From Streptomyces justiciae (GTDB lineage Bacteria; Actinomycetota; Actinomycetes; Streptomycetales; Streptomycetaceae): a DNA stretch of 64,000 nucleotides. Positions 1 through 8,786 of the stretch are shown in pieces. The position numbers and the translations under genes are program-made. The DNA is taken from assembly GCF_015163075.1 (NCBI RefSeq), contig NZ_JADDXU010000012.1, forward strand, positions 1 through 64,000, in the 5' to 3' direction. The notes beneath the pieces are model-generated. The model had not been told where the DNA came from, made no database searches, and was given only the letters and a program-made list of their open reading frames with translations. The stretch's first letter is position 1. Each line of letters opens with the position of its first letter.

Positions 1-85
1 GAGAGACTCTCTCAGGCTTTCCTCCGGGCGCTTCCCTTCGGTGTTCCAAACTCTATCAGTGTTTTTCCGGCCCTCTGACCACCCT
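1..85 (-). promoter_or_regulatory. rRNA operon leader and promoter region (leftward)
   Basis: Read on the minus strand, this stretch contains a TGATAGAGT -10-like element (TAGAGT at 55-50) followed by TTTGGAACACCGAAGG and then CGCCCGGAGGAAAGCC. I recognise this as the conserved leader between the promoters and the 16S gene of Streptomyces rRNA operons. The 16S gene itself would lie just left of the window. A TGGTCA element at 81-76 could be a -35, but the 20-nt spacer is long. The assignment rests on recalled sequence, not on a search. Confidence 0.7.
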
Positions 86-229
86 CCCGCAGGCATGCAG
101 AAGGAGATCCAGAGATAGGATCTGACAAGTTGGTTGCTGCCTGGCAAGGACGCTTGGTGGCGTCGCTCAACCCCGGGCAGGAGTACGACTGTACACGGGG
201 CTTCGGAGCACACGCAAATCGATTTGGGC

Positions 230-245
230 TATGGTCTAGACCACC
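230..245 (+). promoter_or_regulatory. DasR-type operator (dre) upstream of crr-ptsI
   Basis: The 16-mer TATGGTCTAGACCACC, with the 12-bp palindrome TGGTCTAGACCA at 232-243, closely matches the known dre consensus ACTGGTCTAGACCACT. DasR is the GntR-family GlcNAc-sensing repressor, and crr-ptsI is a known DasR target in S. coelicolor. The site is about 135 bp upstream of the crr start. No convincing -35/-10 pair was seen between it and the gene. Confidence 0.85.
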
Positions 246-379
246 TGTGGCGACGGTGCAGCGGGGTGGCGGGCTCTCACGCGGAACCCGTACTTCATAT
301 GACATACCCTGCTGAACAGTGCGCCGTCCGGTACAGGCAGTGACGGCCCATTCAGATCTCCACCCCTGGGAGGCTTCCC

Positions 380-829
380 ATGACCACCGTGACGTCCCCT
401 CTTGCAGGACGCGCCATCGGACTGGCCTCAGTGCCCGATCCGGTCTTCTCCGGGGCCATGGTCGGCCCGGGCACGGCGATCGACCCCGTACGTGAGCCTT
501 CCGAGGCTGTCGCGCCCGTCGACGGAGTCATCGTCTCGCTTCACCCGCACGCCTTCGTCGTCGTCGACGACCAGGGCCACGGCGTGCTCACCCACCTCGG
601 TATCGACACCGTGCAGCTCAACGGCGAGGGTTTCGAGCTGCTCGTGAACAAGGGCGACACCGTGACGCGCGGCCAGAGCGTCGTGCGTTGGAACCCAGCT
701 GCCGTGGAGGCCGCCGGCAAGTCGCCGATCTGCCCGGTCGTGGCGCTCGAGGCCACGGCCGAGGCCCTCTCCGATCTGCGTGACAGCGGCGACGTTAAGG
801 CCGGCGACAGCCTCTTCGCCTGGGCATGA
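380..829 (+). CDS. crr: PTS glucose-type EIIA component (Crr)
   Basis: Cytoplasmic phosphocarrier of the phosphoenolpyruvate:sugar phosphotransferase system. It takes phosphate from HPr and passes it to membrane EIIB/EIIC permeases, such as the GlcNAc permease. The 149-residue protein has the normal EIIA-glc length and core, including VLTHLGIDTVQLNGEGF with the phosphorylated His at about residue 72, and an upstream supporting His in the same beta sandwich (GHGVLTH). The start is ATG behind GGGAGG. It lies directly before ptsI and behind a DasR operator, which is the arrangement known for crr-ptsI in Streptomyces. ptsH is not in the window. Confidence 0.95.
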   Translation: MTTVTSPLAGRAIGLASVPDPVFSGAMVGPGTAIDPVREPSEAVAPVDGVIVSLHPHAFVVVDDQGHGVLTHLGIDTVQLNGEGFELLVNKGDTVTRGQSVVRWNPAAVEAAGKSPICPVVALEATAEALSDLRDSGDVKAGDSLFAWA

Positions 830-908
830 CGTCAACGCCGTCGTATGACGGCATGTAGTGGCAACCACCGCGGCGGCGGGACCCGCCGCACTATCGGAGA
901 CGGGTGAG

Positions 909-2579
909 ATGGAAGCAACGCTGCGAGGCGTCGGCGTGAGCCACGGTGTGGCCATCGGCGAGGTTCGGCACATGGGAACGGCGGTTCTCGAACCGCCTGC
1001 CAAGCAGATTCCGGCGGAGGACGCGGAGCGCGAACAGGGGCGCGCCCGCAAGGCCGTGGAAGCTGTGGCCGCCGACCTGATTGCGCGCGGCAATCTGGCG
1101 GGTGGTGAGGCCCAGGCCGTGCTCGAGGCCCAGGCCATGATGGCTCAGGACCCGGAGCTGATGGCGGACGTCGATCGGCGTATCGCCGTCGGCAGCACGG
1201 CCGAGCGTGCCGTGTACGACGCGTTCGCGGCGTACCGCGAGCTGCTGGCGGGTGCCGGTGAGTACCTCGCCGGTCGGGTCGCCGACCTCGATGACGTGCG
1301 GAATCGTATCGTCGCTCGTCTGCTCGGGGTGCCCATGCCGGGTGTCCCGGACAGTGACGAGCCCTATGTCCTGGTGGCGCGTGATCTGGCCCCCGCCGAC
1401 ACGGCTCTGTTGGACCCGACACTGGTTCTCGGTTTTGTGACCGAGGAGGGCGGGCCGACCAGCCACAGCGCGATTCTGGCGCGGGCGCTCGGTGTCCCGG
1501 CTGTTGTCGCTCTGCCGGGCGCCGGTGAGCTGGCCGAAGGCACTGTGATCGCTGTCGACGGCAGCACCGGCGACATCTTCGTGGAGCCGAGCGAGGAGAA
1601 GAAGGCGCAGTTGGAGGCCGCCGCTGCCGAGCGCAAGGCGGCGCTCGCGGCGTCGACCGGGCCGGGTGCCACGGCCGACGGTCACAAGGTGCCGCTGCTG
1701 GCCAACGTCGGTGGTCCGGCGGACGTGCCGGCCGCGGTGGAGGCCGGTGCCGAGGGTGTCGGTCTGTTCCGTACGGAGTTCCTCTTCCTGGACGACAGCA
1801 AGAACGCCCCGTCGGAGGAGAAGCAGGTCGAGGCCTACCGGCAGGTTCTCGAGGCTTTCCCCGAGGGTCGTGTAGTCGTCCGTGTGCTGGACGCGGGCGC
1901 GGACAAGCCGCTGGACTTCCTGACGCCTGGCGACGAGCCGAACCCGGCGCTGGGTGTGCGGGGTCTGCGCACGCTGCTCGACCACCCCGAGGTGCTGCGC
2001 ACGCAGCTGACGGCCTTGGCGAAGGCTGCTGAGGGGCTGCCGGTCTATCTCGAGGTCATGGCCCCGATGGTGGCGGACCGTACGGATGCCAAGGCGTTCG
2101 CCGACGCGTGTCGTGCGGCGGGGTTGCAGGCGAAGTTCGGCGCGATGGTGGAGATCCCGTCGGCCGCGCTGCGGGCGCGGTCGATTCTGCAGGAGGTCGA
2201 GTTCCTGTCGCTGGGGACGAACGACCTCGCGCAGTACACCTTCGCCGCGGACCGTCAGGTGGGTGCGGTGTCCCGGTTGCAGGATCCCTGGCAGCCCGCG
2301 CTGCTCGACCTGGTCGCGCTGTCCGCGGAGGCGGCGAAGGCCGAGGGCAAGAGCTGTGGTGTCTGTGGTGAGGCCGCGTCCGACCCGCTGCTCGCCTGTG
2401 TGCTGACCGGTCTGGGGGTCACCTCGCTCTCCATGGGTGCGGCGTCGATTCCTTATGTACGGGCGACTCTGGCGAAGTACACGCTGGCGCAGTGCGAGCG
2501 TGCTGCCGCTGCCGCGCGTGCTGCGGACAGTGCCGATGAGGCGCGCAATGCCGCTCAGGCGGTGCTTTCCGGCGAGTAG
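909..2579 (+). CDS. ptsI: PTS enzyme I, phosphoenolpyruvate-protein phosphotransferase
   Basis: Enzyme I autophosphorylates from PEP and phosphorylates HPr, starting the PTS cascade. Domain order is the N-terminal HPr-binding helical part, the swivelling phosphohistidine domain (GGPTSHSAIL, His about residue 186), and the PEP-binding TIM barrel with LGTNDLAQYTFAADR and the catalytic Cys in GVCGEA at about residue 486. I chose the ATG at 909 rather than the GTG at 858. It has GGAGACGGGTG upstream and gives 556 residues, the usual Streptomyces length. It is 79 bp after crr and probably cotranscribed. A hairpin terminator follows. Confidence 0.95.
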   Translation: MEATLRGVGVSHGVAIGEVRHMGTAVLEPPAKQIPAEDAEREQGRARKAVEAVAADLIARGNLAGGEAQAVLEAQAMMAQDPELMADVDRRIAVGSTAERAVYDAFAAYRELLAGAGEYLAGRVADLDDVRNRIVARLLGVPMPGVPDSDEPYVLVARDLAPADTALLDPTLVLGFVTEEGGPTSHSAILARALGVPAVVALPGAGELAEGTVIAVDGSTGDIFVEPSEEKKAQLEAAAAERKAALAASTGPGATADGHKVPLLANVGGPADVPAAVEAGAEGVGLFRTEFLFLDDSKNAPSEEKQVEAYRQVLEAFPEGRVVVRVLDAGADKPLDFLTPGDEPNPALGVRGLRTLLDHPEVLRTQLTALAKAAEGLPVYLEVMAPMVADRTDAKAFADACRAAGLQAKFGAMVEIPSAALRARSILQEVEFLSLGTNDLAQYTFAADRQVGAVSRLQDPWQPALLDLVALSAEAAKAEGKSCGVCGEAASDPLLACVLTGLGVTSLSMGAASIPYVRATLAKYTLAQCERAAAAARAADSADEARNAAQAVLSGE

Positions 2580-2608
2580 TCGGTCTCGCTGCCGGTTTTT
2601 TGATGGAG

Positions 2609-2636
2609 GGGCGCTCCACCTTTCGGTGGGGCGCCC
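2609..2636. terminator. Rho-independent-type terminator after ptsI
   Basis: A 12-bp stem (2609-2620 paired with 2625-2636, one G-U pair) with TTTC loop is followed by TTCTTCTGTTC. It lies between the convergent ptsI and the next leftward gene and can serve both. Confidence 0.75.
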
Positions 2637-2645
2637 TTCTTCTGT

Positions 2646-3539
2646 TCAGTGGCGGTGTCCTGGCGTCGGGCCCGCCGGTCCGAGGTCCGGCGGTACGCAG
2701 TAGTCGACGTCGGATTCCGGTGAGATGAGGTCGCCGGATTCGATGTCGGTGCAGTAGGCGTCGAACACCTCGCCCGCGGTGAGGGGCTCGAGGCCTTCGC
2801 CGCGCAGCCGCCAGCCGTAGATGCGGTCGGCGGCGCCGGGTGCGCTCGTGCGCATGACGAGCCCGCCGGGGCTCTGGGTGGCTAGGCCGAGGGCGAGGAC
2901 CGTGGTGAATTCAAGGGCTTCGGCCTCGTCCAGTTGGACGGCTCCGTCGGCGTCCGTGTCCGCGTGGAGGACCGCGACGAGTGTTTCGGGTGCTCCCGAG
3001 ACGCTGCAGACGAGGTGTCGGTTGCCCGGAGGCGCGGTGTCGAGGATGCGGACGAGAAGGCCGGAGGCCCAGGTGAAGGCTGCTCGGCCGATGTCCTCGC
3101 CGCAGGAGGCGCAGGCGCCGAGGCGGGCCAGGAGTGTGGAGGCGTACTCCCAGGTGGCCTGGCGGACGGCTTCGTCGATCAGAGCCGGGACGAGGTCGGC
3201 CAAGGGGCGGCCGTCGTACGGGATGGTCGGGCCCGTGGCGGCGAGTTCGGCGGTGAAGCGGGTGCGGCTGGACGGGATGTCCGGGTCGAGGCCGGTGTCC
3301 GCGCAGAAGTCGGCGTACTCCTCGGGGTCGAACAGGGCGACCGTGGTGTGGCTGCCTTGGGAGGCGCGGGTGCGTAGGAGTGCCTCGACCTGTTGGAGAT
3401 AGCGGCTGTGGTCGTCGAAGGTGAAGCTGCGGTAGCGGCGCATGGCCCGGAAGTCGTGCTCGTCGGTGAGCACGCCGATGGTGCCGGCGATTTCGCGGCG
3501 CAGGACGCGTCGCATGGTCTGGTGGTCGGTGTGTGCCAT
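2646..3539 (-). CDS. conserved Streptomyces protein of unknown function
   Basis: I cannot assign a function. The 297-residue protein starts at an ATG behind AGGGGGAAAA; a longer in-frame start at 3572 adds 11 residues but lacks this signal. It is acidic and soluble, with no signal peptide or membrane segment. A short ACASCGEDIG motif (CxxC) lies near the middle, and the C-terminal half resembles a regulatory or effector domain ending in a proline- and glycine-rich tail. It sits tail to tail with ptsI, as I recall for the equivalent S. coelicolor gene, but nothing seen links it to the PTS. Confidence 0.75.
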   Translation of the reverse strand: MAHTDHQTMRRVLRREIAGTIGVLTDEHDFRAMRRYRSFTFDDHSRYLQQVEALLRTRASQGSHTTVALFDPEEYADFCADTGLDPDIPSSRTRFTAELAATGPTIPYDGRPLADLVPALIDEAVRQATWEYASTLLARLGACASCGEDIGRAAFTWASGLLVRILDTAPPGNRHLVCSVSGAPETLVAVLHADTDADGAVQLDEAEALEFTTVLALGLATQSPGGLVMRTSAPGAADRIYGWRLRGEGLEPLTAGEVFDAYCTDIESGDLISPESDVDYCVPPDLGPAGPTPGHRH

Positions 3540-3612
3540 TTTTCCCCCTGTGCACAGTCGATCAATGCTCACTCACAGTAACCGGCGGCACTGACAACGG
3601 GGGTCGGCTGGG

Positions 3613-3649
3613 GATGCCGCCGCCGGCGCGGGGCGTCGGCGGCGGCATC
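3613..3649. terminator. terminator after acetoacetyl-CoA synthetase
   Basis: A perfect 13-bp GC-rich stem (3613-3625 with 3637-3649) with an 11-nt loop lies just past the stop of the leftward acsA-type gene at 3653. There is no T-run, as is usual in Streptomyces. Confidence 0.6.
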
Positions 3650-3652
3650 GGA

Positions 3653-5620
3653 TCAGGCTCGTTTACGGGCCAGGTTCTCGTAGAAGTGGAGCAGGTCGAG
3701 GTTGTCGATGGAGCCCGGGTTGACGGCCTTCTCCAAGGGGGTGCCCTGGAGCAGCCGTTTGACGGGGACCTCGATGCGTTTCCCGGTGAGGGTGTGCGGG
3801 ATGCCGGGCACTTCGATGATCTCGTCGGGGATGTGGCGTGGCGAGAGCTGTTCGCGGATCGTCTGCTTGATGCGGCCGAGGAGGTCGTCGTCCAGCGTGG
3901 TTCCGGGGGTCAGGTGCACGAAGAGGGGCATCCAGTAGCCGCCGTCGGGCTGTTCGATGCCGATGACGAGGGATTCCTTGATCTCGGGGAGGCGCTCGAC
4001 GGCTTCGTAGATGTCGGCCGACCCCATACGAACGCCCTGGCGGTTGAGGGTCGAGTCGGAGCGGCCGTGGATGACGACGGAGCCACGGGAGGTGATGGTG
4101 ATCCAGTCGCCGTGGCGCCACACGCCGGGGTAGGTGTCGAAGTAGCTGTCGTGGTAGCGGCTGCCGTCGGGGTCGTTCCAGAAGTGGATCGGCATCGACG
4201 GCATCGGGTTGGTGACGACGAGTTCGCCGACCTCGTCGACGAGGGGCTTTCCGCTGGGGTCCCAGGACTGGAGGTCGGTGCCGAGGCCGGCTGCCTGGAG
4301 TTCGCCGATGTGGACGGGGAGGGTCGGGACGGCGCCGGCGAAGCAGGAGCAGACGTCGGTGCCGCCGCTGACGCTGGCGATCCAGAGGTCGTCGCGGACC
4401 TCATCGTGCAGCCAGCGGAATCCGTCGGGTGGCAAGGGTGAGCCGGTGGTGGCCACGCACTGGACCTTGGACAGGTCGAAGTCGCGGCCGGGGTGTACGC
4501 CTGCTTTGCGGCAGGCCATGACGTACGCGGCCGAGGTGCCGTAGAGCGTGGCCCCTGTGCGTTCGGCGATCCGCCACTGGGCGCCGGTGTCGGGGTAGCC
4601 GGGACTGCCGTCGTAGAGGACGATCGTCGTGCCGGTGAGCAGGCCGGAGACGAGGAAGTTCCACATCATCCAGCCGGTCGAGGTGTACCAGAAGAAACGG
4701 TCCTCGGGGCCGAGGTCGCAGTGCAGGCCGAGTTGTTTGAGGTGTTCGACGAGGATGCCGCCCTGGGACTGGACGATGGCCTTGGGAAGGCCGGTCGTGC
4801 CGGAGGAGTAGAGCACCCACAAGGGGTGGTCGAAGGGCACCTGCTCGTAGGTGGGTTCCACCTCGGCGCTCGTCAGGGCGGACCATTCCAGGGCGCCCTC
4901 GGGGGCCTCGGTGCCGAGGAGCGGGATGTGGACGACGGCGCGCAGGGTGGGTAGTTCGCGGCGGAGTTCGGCGACGGTGTCGCGGCGGTCGTGTTCCTTG
5001 CCGCCGTAGCGGTAGCCGTCGACGGTGAACAGGACGACGGGTTCGACCTGCTGGAAGCGGTCGAGGACGCTGCGGGCGCCGAAGTCAGGGGCGCAGGAGG
5101 TCCAGACGCCGCCGACCGCGGCGGTGGCGAGGAGGGCGACGACGGCCTGCGGGATGTTGGGGAGGTAGCCGCTGACCCGGTCTCCGGGGCGTACGCCGAG
5201 GGCGCGGAGTTCGGCCGCGAGGGAGCCGACCTGGCGGCGCAGTTCGGACCAGGTGACGGGGCGTGGTTCGTGGGTCTCGTCGACATACAGGAGGGCCGGT
5301 TCGTCCGCGCGGGTGGTGGCCGCGCGCAGGGCGTGTTCTGCATAGTTCAGGGTCGCGCCGGGGAACCACTGGGCGCCGGGCATCGAGCGGTCGCCGAGTA
5401 CGCGCGCGTAGGGGGTGGAGAACCGTACGTCGAACCATTCCGTGACGGCTTTCCAGAAGGTGTCGAGCTCGTCGACCGACCAGCGGTGCAGTGCGGGATA
5501 GCCGCCGTCGGAGGGGGCGCCATGGTGTTCGGCGGCCCAGGCCTGGAACCTGGTGACCTGTGCCCGTGCGATACGTTCCGGATCGGGCTGCCAGAGCGGC
5601 TGGGGGTTCACGGTCGACAT
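3653..5620 (-). CDS. acsA: acetoacetyl-CoA synthetase
   Basis: ATP-dependent ligase of the ANL (acyl-adenylate) superfamily that activates acetoacetate to acetoacetyl-CoA, feeding ketone-body and polyhydroxybutyrate or mevalonate-type metabolism. The 655-residue length is typical. Visible motifs are the N-terminal ACAS_N-like region, the P-loop-like LYSSGTTGLPKAI, and the C-terminal GKRIEVPVKRLL carrying the adenylation lysine. The family name comes from the LWQPDPERIARAQ start and the HIPDEIIEVPGIPHTLTGKR tail. The ATG at 5620 is preceded by GGGAG at 7-nt spacing. It diverges from a GH31 gene across a 213-bp region. The acetoacetyl versus general acyl specificity is inferred. Confidence 0.88.
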   Translation of the reverse strand: MSTVNPQPLWQPDPERIARAQVTRFQAWAAEHHGAPSDGGYPALHRWSVDELDTFWKAVTEWFDVRFSTPYARVLGDRSMPGAQWFPGATLNYAEHALRAATTRADEPALLYVDETHEPRPVTWSELRRQVGSLAAELRALGVRPGDRVSGYLPNIPQAVVALLATAAVGGVWTSCAPDFGARSVLDRFQQVEPVVLFTVDGYRYGGKEHDRRDTVAELRRELPTLRAVVHIPLLGTEAPEGALEWSALTSAEVEPTYEQVPFDHPLWVLYSSGTTGLPKAIVQSQGGILVEHLKQLGLHCDLGPEDRFFWYTSTGWMMWNFLVSGLLTGTTIVLYDGSPGYPDTGAQWRIAERTGATLYGTSAAYVMACRKAGVHPGRDFDLSKVQCVATTGSPLPPDGFRWLHDEVRDDLWIASVSGGTDVCSCFAGAVPTLPVHIGELQAAGLGTDLQSWDPSGKPLVDEVGELVVTNPMPSMPIHFWNDPDGSRYHDSYFDTYPGVWRHGDWITITSRGSVVIHGRSDSTLNRQGVRMGSADIYEAVERLPEIKESLVIGIEQPDGGYWMPLFVHLTPGTTLDDDLLGRIKQTIREQLSPRHIPDEIIEVPGIPHTLTGKRIEVPVKRLLQGTPLEKAVNPGSIDNLDLLHFYENLARKRA

Positions 5621-5683
5621 GGGGCGGCTCCCGGACTGTGCGCGTCGTGTGCGTCGTCCGCGCACGGGCGGGGTTGTGCGCGT

Positions 5684-5753
5684 GACACGGATGACACGGA
5701 CGATGCCATGTGATCGACTTCTGCACCAGGGTGCGCCCCACATAGTCCGTGTC
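5684..5753. promoter_or_regulatory. repeated GACACGGA elements between acsA and the GH31 gene
   Basis: The divergent intergenic region contains GACACGGA at 5684-5691, GACACGGAC at 5693-5701 and its exact inverse GTCCGTGTC at 5745-5753. The direct and inverted spacing suggests operators for a shared regulator of the two divergent genes. No known consensus is recognised. Confidence 0.35.
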
Positions 5754-5833
5754 GTGAAGATGTGGTCCCGGCACGGGTGAACGGCAGTTGAACGACACGC
5801 GCGCGTGGGGCGGTCAGTGGCAGGGTGAACAGC

Positions 5834-8200
5834 ATGAACGGTCGTGACCTGGTGCGTTCGATGAAGGCGGTCGGTTCGGCGGGGGCGGCCCAGAGGTTGC
5901 GTACCGTACGGGCGGCTTGGCGTACGCGGCGTGCCGATGCCGCCGGGCTGCCGACGCGGGGAGCCGAGCGTGCGCGCGTGCCCGGGCCGGTGCAGGACGT
6001 GGAGCCGGGGCCCGGGGGTGGTGTGGTCCGGTTCAGCCGTTCCGAGCTGCGGATCACGGTGGCGGTGAACGGGGCGGTGTTCTGGGGCTGGGACGGGGCG
6101 GGTCCCGAGCCCTCGTACGCCTTGGCGGGCCGGTCTCCGGAGCCGGACCCGCGGGCGGTGCTGGAGCCGGACAAGGACGGCGGTTGGCGGGTGGTGGCCG
6201 AGCGGGCCACGGTCGTCGTCTCACGGCACGGTGCGGTCGAGGTGCAGACGCCCGGTGGGGTGACCCTGCGCCGGGATCTGCCGCCGCGCTGGTGGGAGCC
6301 GGTCGACGGGGGTGCGGCGCGCTGGATGCAGCGGTCGGAGGTCTCGGCGGACGCCCGCTTCTTCGGGCTGGGCGGGCGGGCCTCGGGGCCGCGGCTGCGG
6401 GACGGCACGTACCGGCTGTGGAACACCGACCCCGGCCATGCCTTCGGGCCGGGTGATGATCCGCTGTACCTCACGATGCCGGTGCAGCTGGTGGTGGCCG
6501 ACGCGGCCACGCACCTGGTGTTCCACGACACCACGTGGGACGGCACGGTGACCTTGCGGGAGGGCGAGGAGGGTGCCGGTTCCGGGCATGACCGGCCCGG
6601 GACGAGCGAACTGCGGATGTCCGGCGGTCCGTTGCGCTGCTGGGTGATGGTCGGCACTCCCGCGCGCGTGCTGCTCGCCTGGGCCTCGCTCACGGGGGCG
6701 CCGGCGCTGCCGCCGGCCTGGGCCCTGGGGTACCAGCACGCGCGGTGGGGGTTCGGGAGCGAGCAGGAGGTGCGGCGGATCGTCGCGGGCTATCAGGAGC
6801 GCGATCTGCCGTTGGACGCCGTCCATCTGGACATCGACCACTTTGACGAGCACCAGGTGTTCACCGTCGACCACGACCGCTTCCCCAAGCTGCCCCAGCT
6901 CGCCGAGGATCTGCGGCGGGACGGGGTCCGGTTGGTGTCGATCGTGGACCCTGCGGTCCGGGCTGAGCCCGGCAATGCCGTGTACGACGCCGGGACGGTC
7001 GTGGACGCGTTCGTCCGGGACGGGGCGGGGCAGGTGGTGCGGGGCGAGGTGTGGCCCGGGGAGTCGGTCTTTCCCGACTTCACGCACGCGCGCGTGCGTG
7101 AGTGGTGGGGCGGTCTGTACGAGGAGCGGCTCGGACAGGGGTTCGCCGGCTTCTGGCACGACATGAACGAGCCCACGTCCTTCGCGGCCTTCGGGGAGAC
7201 GACGCTGCCGCGTTCGGCCCGGCATGCCCTGGAGGGGCGGGGCGGCGACCATCGCGAGGCGCACAACGTTTACGGACTGTGCATGGCTCGGGCCGCCTAC
7301 GAGGGCCTGCGGGACCTGGCCCCGCGGGAGCGGCCGTTCGTGTTCTCGCGGTCCGGGTGGGCCGGCCTGCAGCGGTACGGGGGCACGTGGTCCGGTGACG
7401 TGGCGACGGGCTGGCCCGGGCTGCGGGCGTCGCTGTCGTTGGTCATGGGGCTGGGGCTGTGCGGGGTGCCGTACTCGGGGCCGGACGTGGGCGGGTTCGA
7501 CGGGAGTCCGTCGCCCGAGCTGTTTCTGCGGTGGTTCCAACTGGGCGCGTATCTGCCGCTGTTCCGCACGCATGCGAGTCTGCGGGCGGGGCGCAGGGAG
7601 CCGTGGGAGTTCGGGCCCGAGGTGTTGGAGCACGCGCGCGTGGCGCTCGCGGAGCGTCGGCGGCTGTTGCCGTACTTCATGACGCTGGCGCATCTGGCGC
7701 GGCGCACGGGGACGCCCTATGTGCGGCCGTTGTGGTGGGGCATACCGGAGGACCGGGCGCTGCGCGACTGTGAGGACGCCTTCTTGCTGGGTGACTGTCT
7801 GCTGGTGGCGCCGGTGCTCGACCCGGGTGCGGACCGGCGTGCCGTGCAGTTGCCGCGGGGGCGTTGGTACGACACGGCGACGGGGCGGGCGTACGACGGG
7901 CCGGGGCAGATCCTGGTGGACGCGCCTTTGTCGCGGATTCCGGTGCTCGCGCGCGCGGGTGCCGTCCTTCCCGTGCGTGGGGAGGACGGCGGCCTGGAGC
8001 TGGAGGTGTGGGCGCCGGCGCGGGGACGGACCGGTGGCGGGCTGGTCGTGCCGGATGCGGGTGACGGGTGGGAGGAGCCGGAGATCGAGCGGTACGTCGC
8101 CCGCTGGCAGGGGCGGAAGGTGGTCGTCGAGCGGGAGGGTGAGGACGGCGTGAGCGCGCCGCCTCACCCGGTGCGGGTACGAGGTGTCGAGGAGCGCTGA
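5834..8200 (+). CDS. glycoside hydrolase family 31 (alpha-glucosidase type)
   Basis: Intracellular GH31 enzyme expected to hydrolyse terminal alpha-glucosidic (or alpha-xylosidic) linkages with retention. The N-terminal beta domain is followed by the TIM barrel with the nucleophile in GFWHDMNEPTSFA (Asp about residue 443). The acid/base is in TWSGDVATGW (Asp about 522), and the substrate loop RYGGTW precedes it. C-terminal beta domains end at residue 788. No signal peptide is visible. The ATG at 5834 follows AGGGTG; an in-frame GTG three codons earlier is possible. The gene is convergent with the Nudix gene, only a few bases apart. The substrate cannot be fixed from sequence. Confidence 0.9.
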   Translation: MNGRDLVRSMKAVGSAGAAQRLRTVRAAWRTRRADAAGLPTRGAERARVPGPVQDVEPGPGGGVVRFSRSELRITVAVNGAVFWGWDGAGPEPSYALAGRSPEPDPRAVLEPDKDGGWRVVAERATVVVSRHGAVEVQTPGGVTLRRDLPPRWWEPVDGGAARWMQRSEVSADARFFGLGGRASGPRLRDGTYRLWNTDPGHAFGPGDDPLYLTMPVQLVVADAATHLVFHDTTWDGTVTLREGEEGAGSGHDRPGTSELRMSGGPLRCWVMVGTPARVLLAWASLTGAPALPPAWALGYQHARWGFGSEQEVRRIVAGYQERDLPLDAVHLDIDHFDEHQVFTVDHDRFPKLPQLAEDLRRDGVRLVSIVDPAVRAEPGNAVYDAGTVVDAFVRDGAGQVVRGEVWPGESVFPDFTHARVREWWGGLYEERLGQGFAGFWHDMNEPTSFAAFGETTLPRSARHALEGRGGDHREAHNVYGLCMARAAYEGLRDLAPRERPFVFSRSGWAGLQRYGGTWSGDVATGWPGLRASLSLVMGLGLCGVPYSGPDVGGFDGSPSPELFLRWFQLGAYLPLFRTHASLRAGRREPWEFGPEVLEHARVALAERRRLLPYFMTLAHLARRTGTPYVRPLWWGIPEDRALRDCEDAFLLGDCLLVAPVLDPGADRRAVQLPRGRWYDTATGRAYDGPGQILVDAPLSRIPVLARAGAVLPVRGEDGGLELEVWAPARGRTGGGLVVPDAGDGWEEPEIERYVARWQGRKVVVEREGEDGVSAPPHPVRVRGVEER

Positions 8201-8203
8201 GGC

Positions 8204-8761
8204 TCAGACGTACCGGCCCTCGAACCAGGCGCGTACCGCGCGTGTGTGCAGGGGGAAGGCGAGCTCCTCGGGCCTGCGCAGGAGGTGCCAGCCTTCCGTC
8301 TCGTCCGTCGCGGCGGACGCGGGCAGGCTCTCCGCCGGGCGCTCGGGCAGGGACCCGAACAGCAGGAGGTGCCCGTCGGGCGAGCTCATGGCGTCGACGA
8401 GGCGGACGTCGCGGCTCGCCGCGTCGATGCCGGTCTCTTCCTTGAGCTCGCGGACGACGGCCTGGCGCCAGTCCTCACGGTCGTCGATGTAGCCGCCGGG
8501 CAGTGCGATGCCCCCGCGCGCGGGGGCGACGGTGCGGGTGATGACGACGAGGCTGGTGCCCTTGGTGTCGTACACGGGCTGGAGGGCCACCGCGACCGGG
8601 AGCGGGTTGCGGTAGGCCACGGTGGCGCAGGCGGGGCAGGTGCGGGGCCAACCGGTGACGCCCTCTCCGAAGGGCGTTCCGCAGCTCGAACAGTGGGAGT
8701 CGGGCGCGGAGTTGGGGTGGGGTGTTGAGTTTCGGACACGCGGCGGACTGTATCCGATCAT
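8204..8761 (-). CDS. Nudix hydrolase with N-terminal zinc ribbon
   Basis: The 185-residue protein has a short N-terminal zinc ribbon (CSSCGTPF then CPACATVAY) and a Nudix domain. The box GGYIDDREDWRQAVVRELKE, continuing ETGI, fits GX5EX7REUXEEXGU fully, so it should be a Mg-dependent pyrophosphohydrolase of a nucleotide or related substrate. The zinc-ribbon plus Nudix layout recalls the NudC/YfcD-like group, but the substrate is unknown. The ATG at 8761 has no clear ribosome binding site. The gene is transcribed towards the GH31 gene. Confidence 0.85.
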   Translation of the reverse strand: MIGYSPPRVRNSTPHPNSAPDSHCSSCGTPFGEGVTGWPRTCPACATVAYRNPLPVAVALQPVYDTKGTSLVVITRTVAPARGGIALPGGYIDDREDWRQAVVRELKEETGIDAASRDVRLVDAMSSPDGHLLLFGSLPERPAESLPASAATDETEGWHLLRRPEELAFPLHTRAVRAWFEGRYV

Positions 8762-8786
8762 CGGAGGGGCGTCTTCCGGGGGCGGC

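Noticed and set aside
130..343. Short forward frames before crr.
   Set aside because: They overlap the DasR operator and promoter region and show no conserved protein features.
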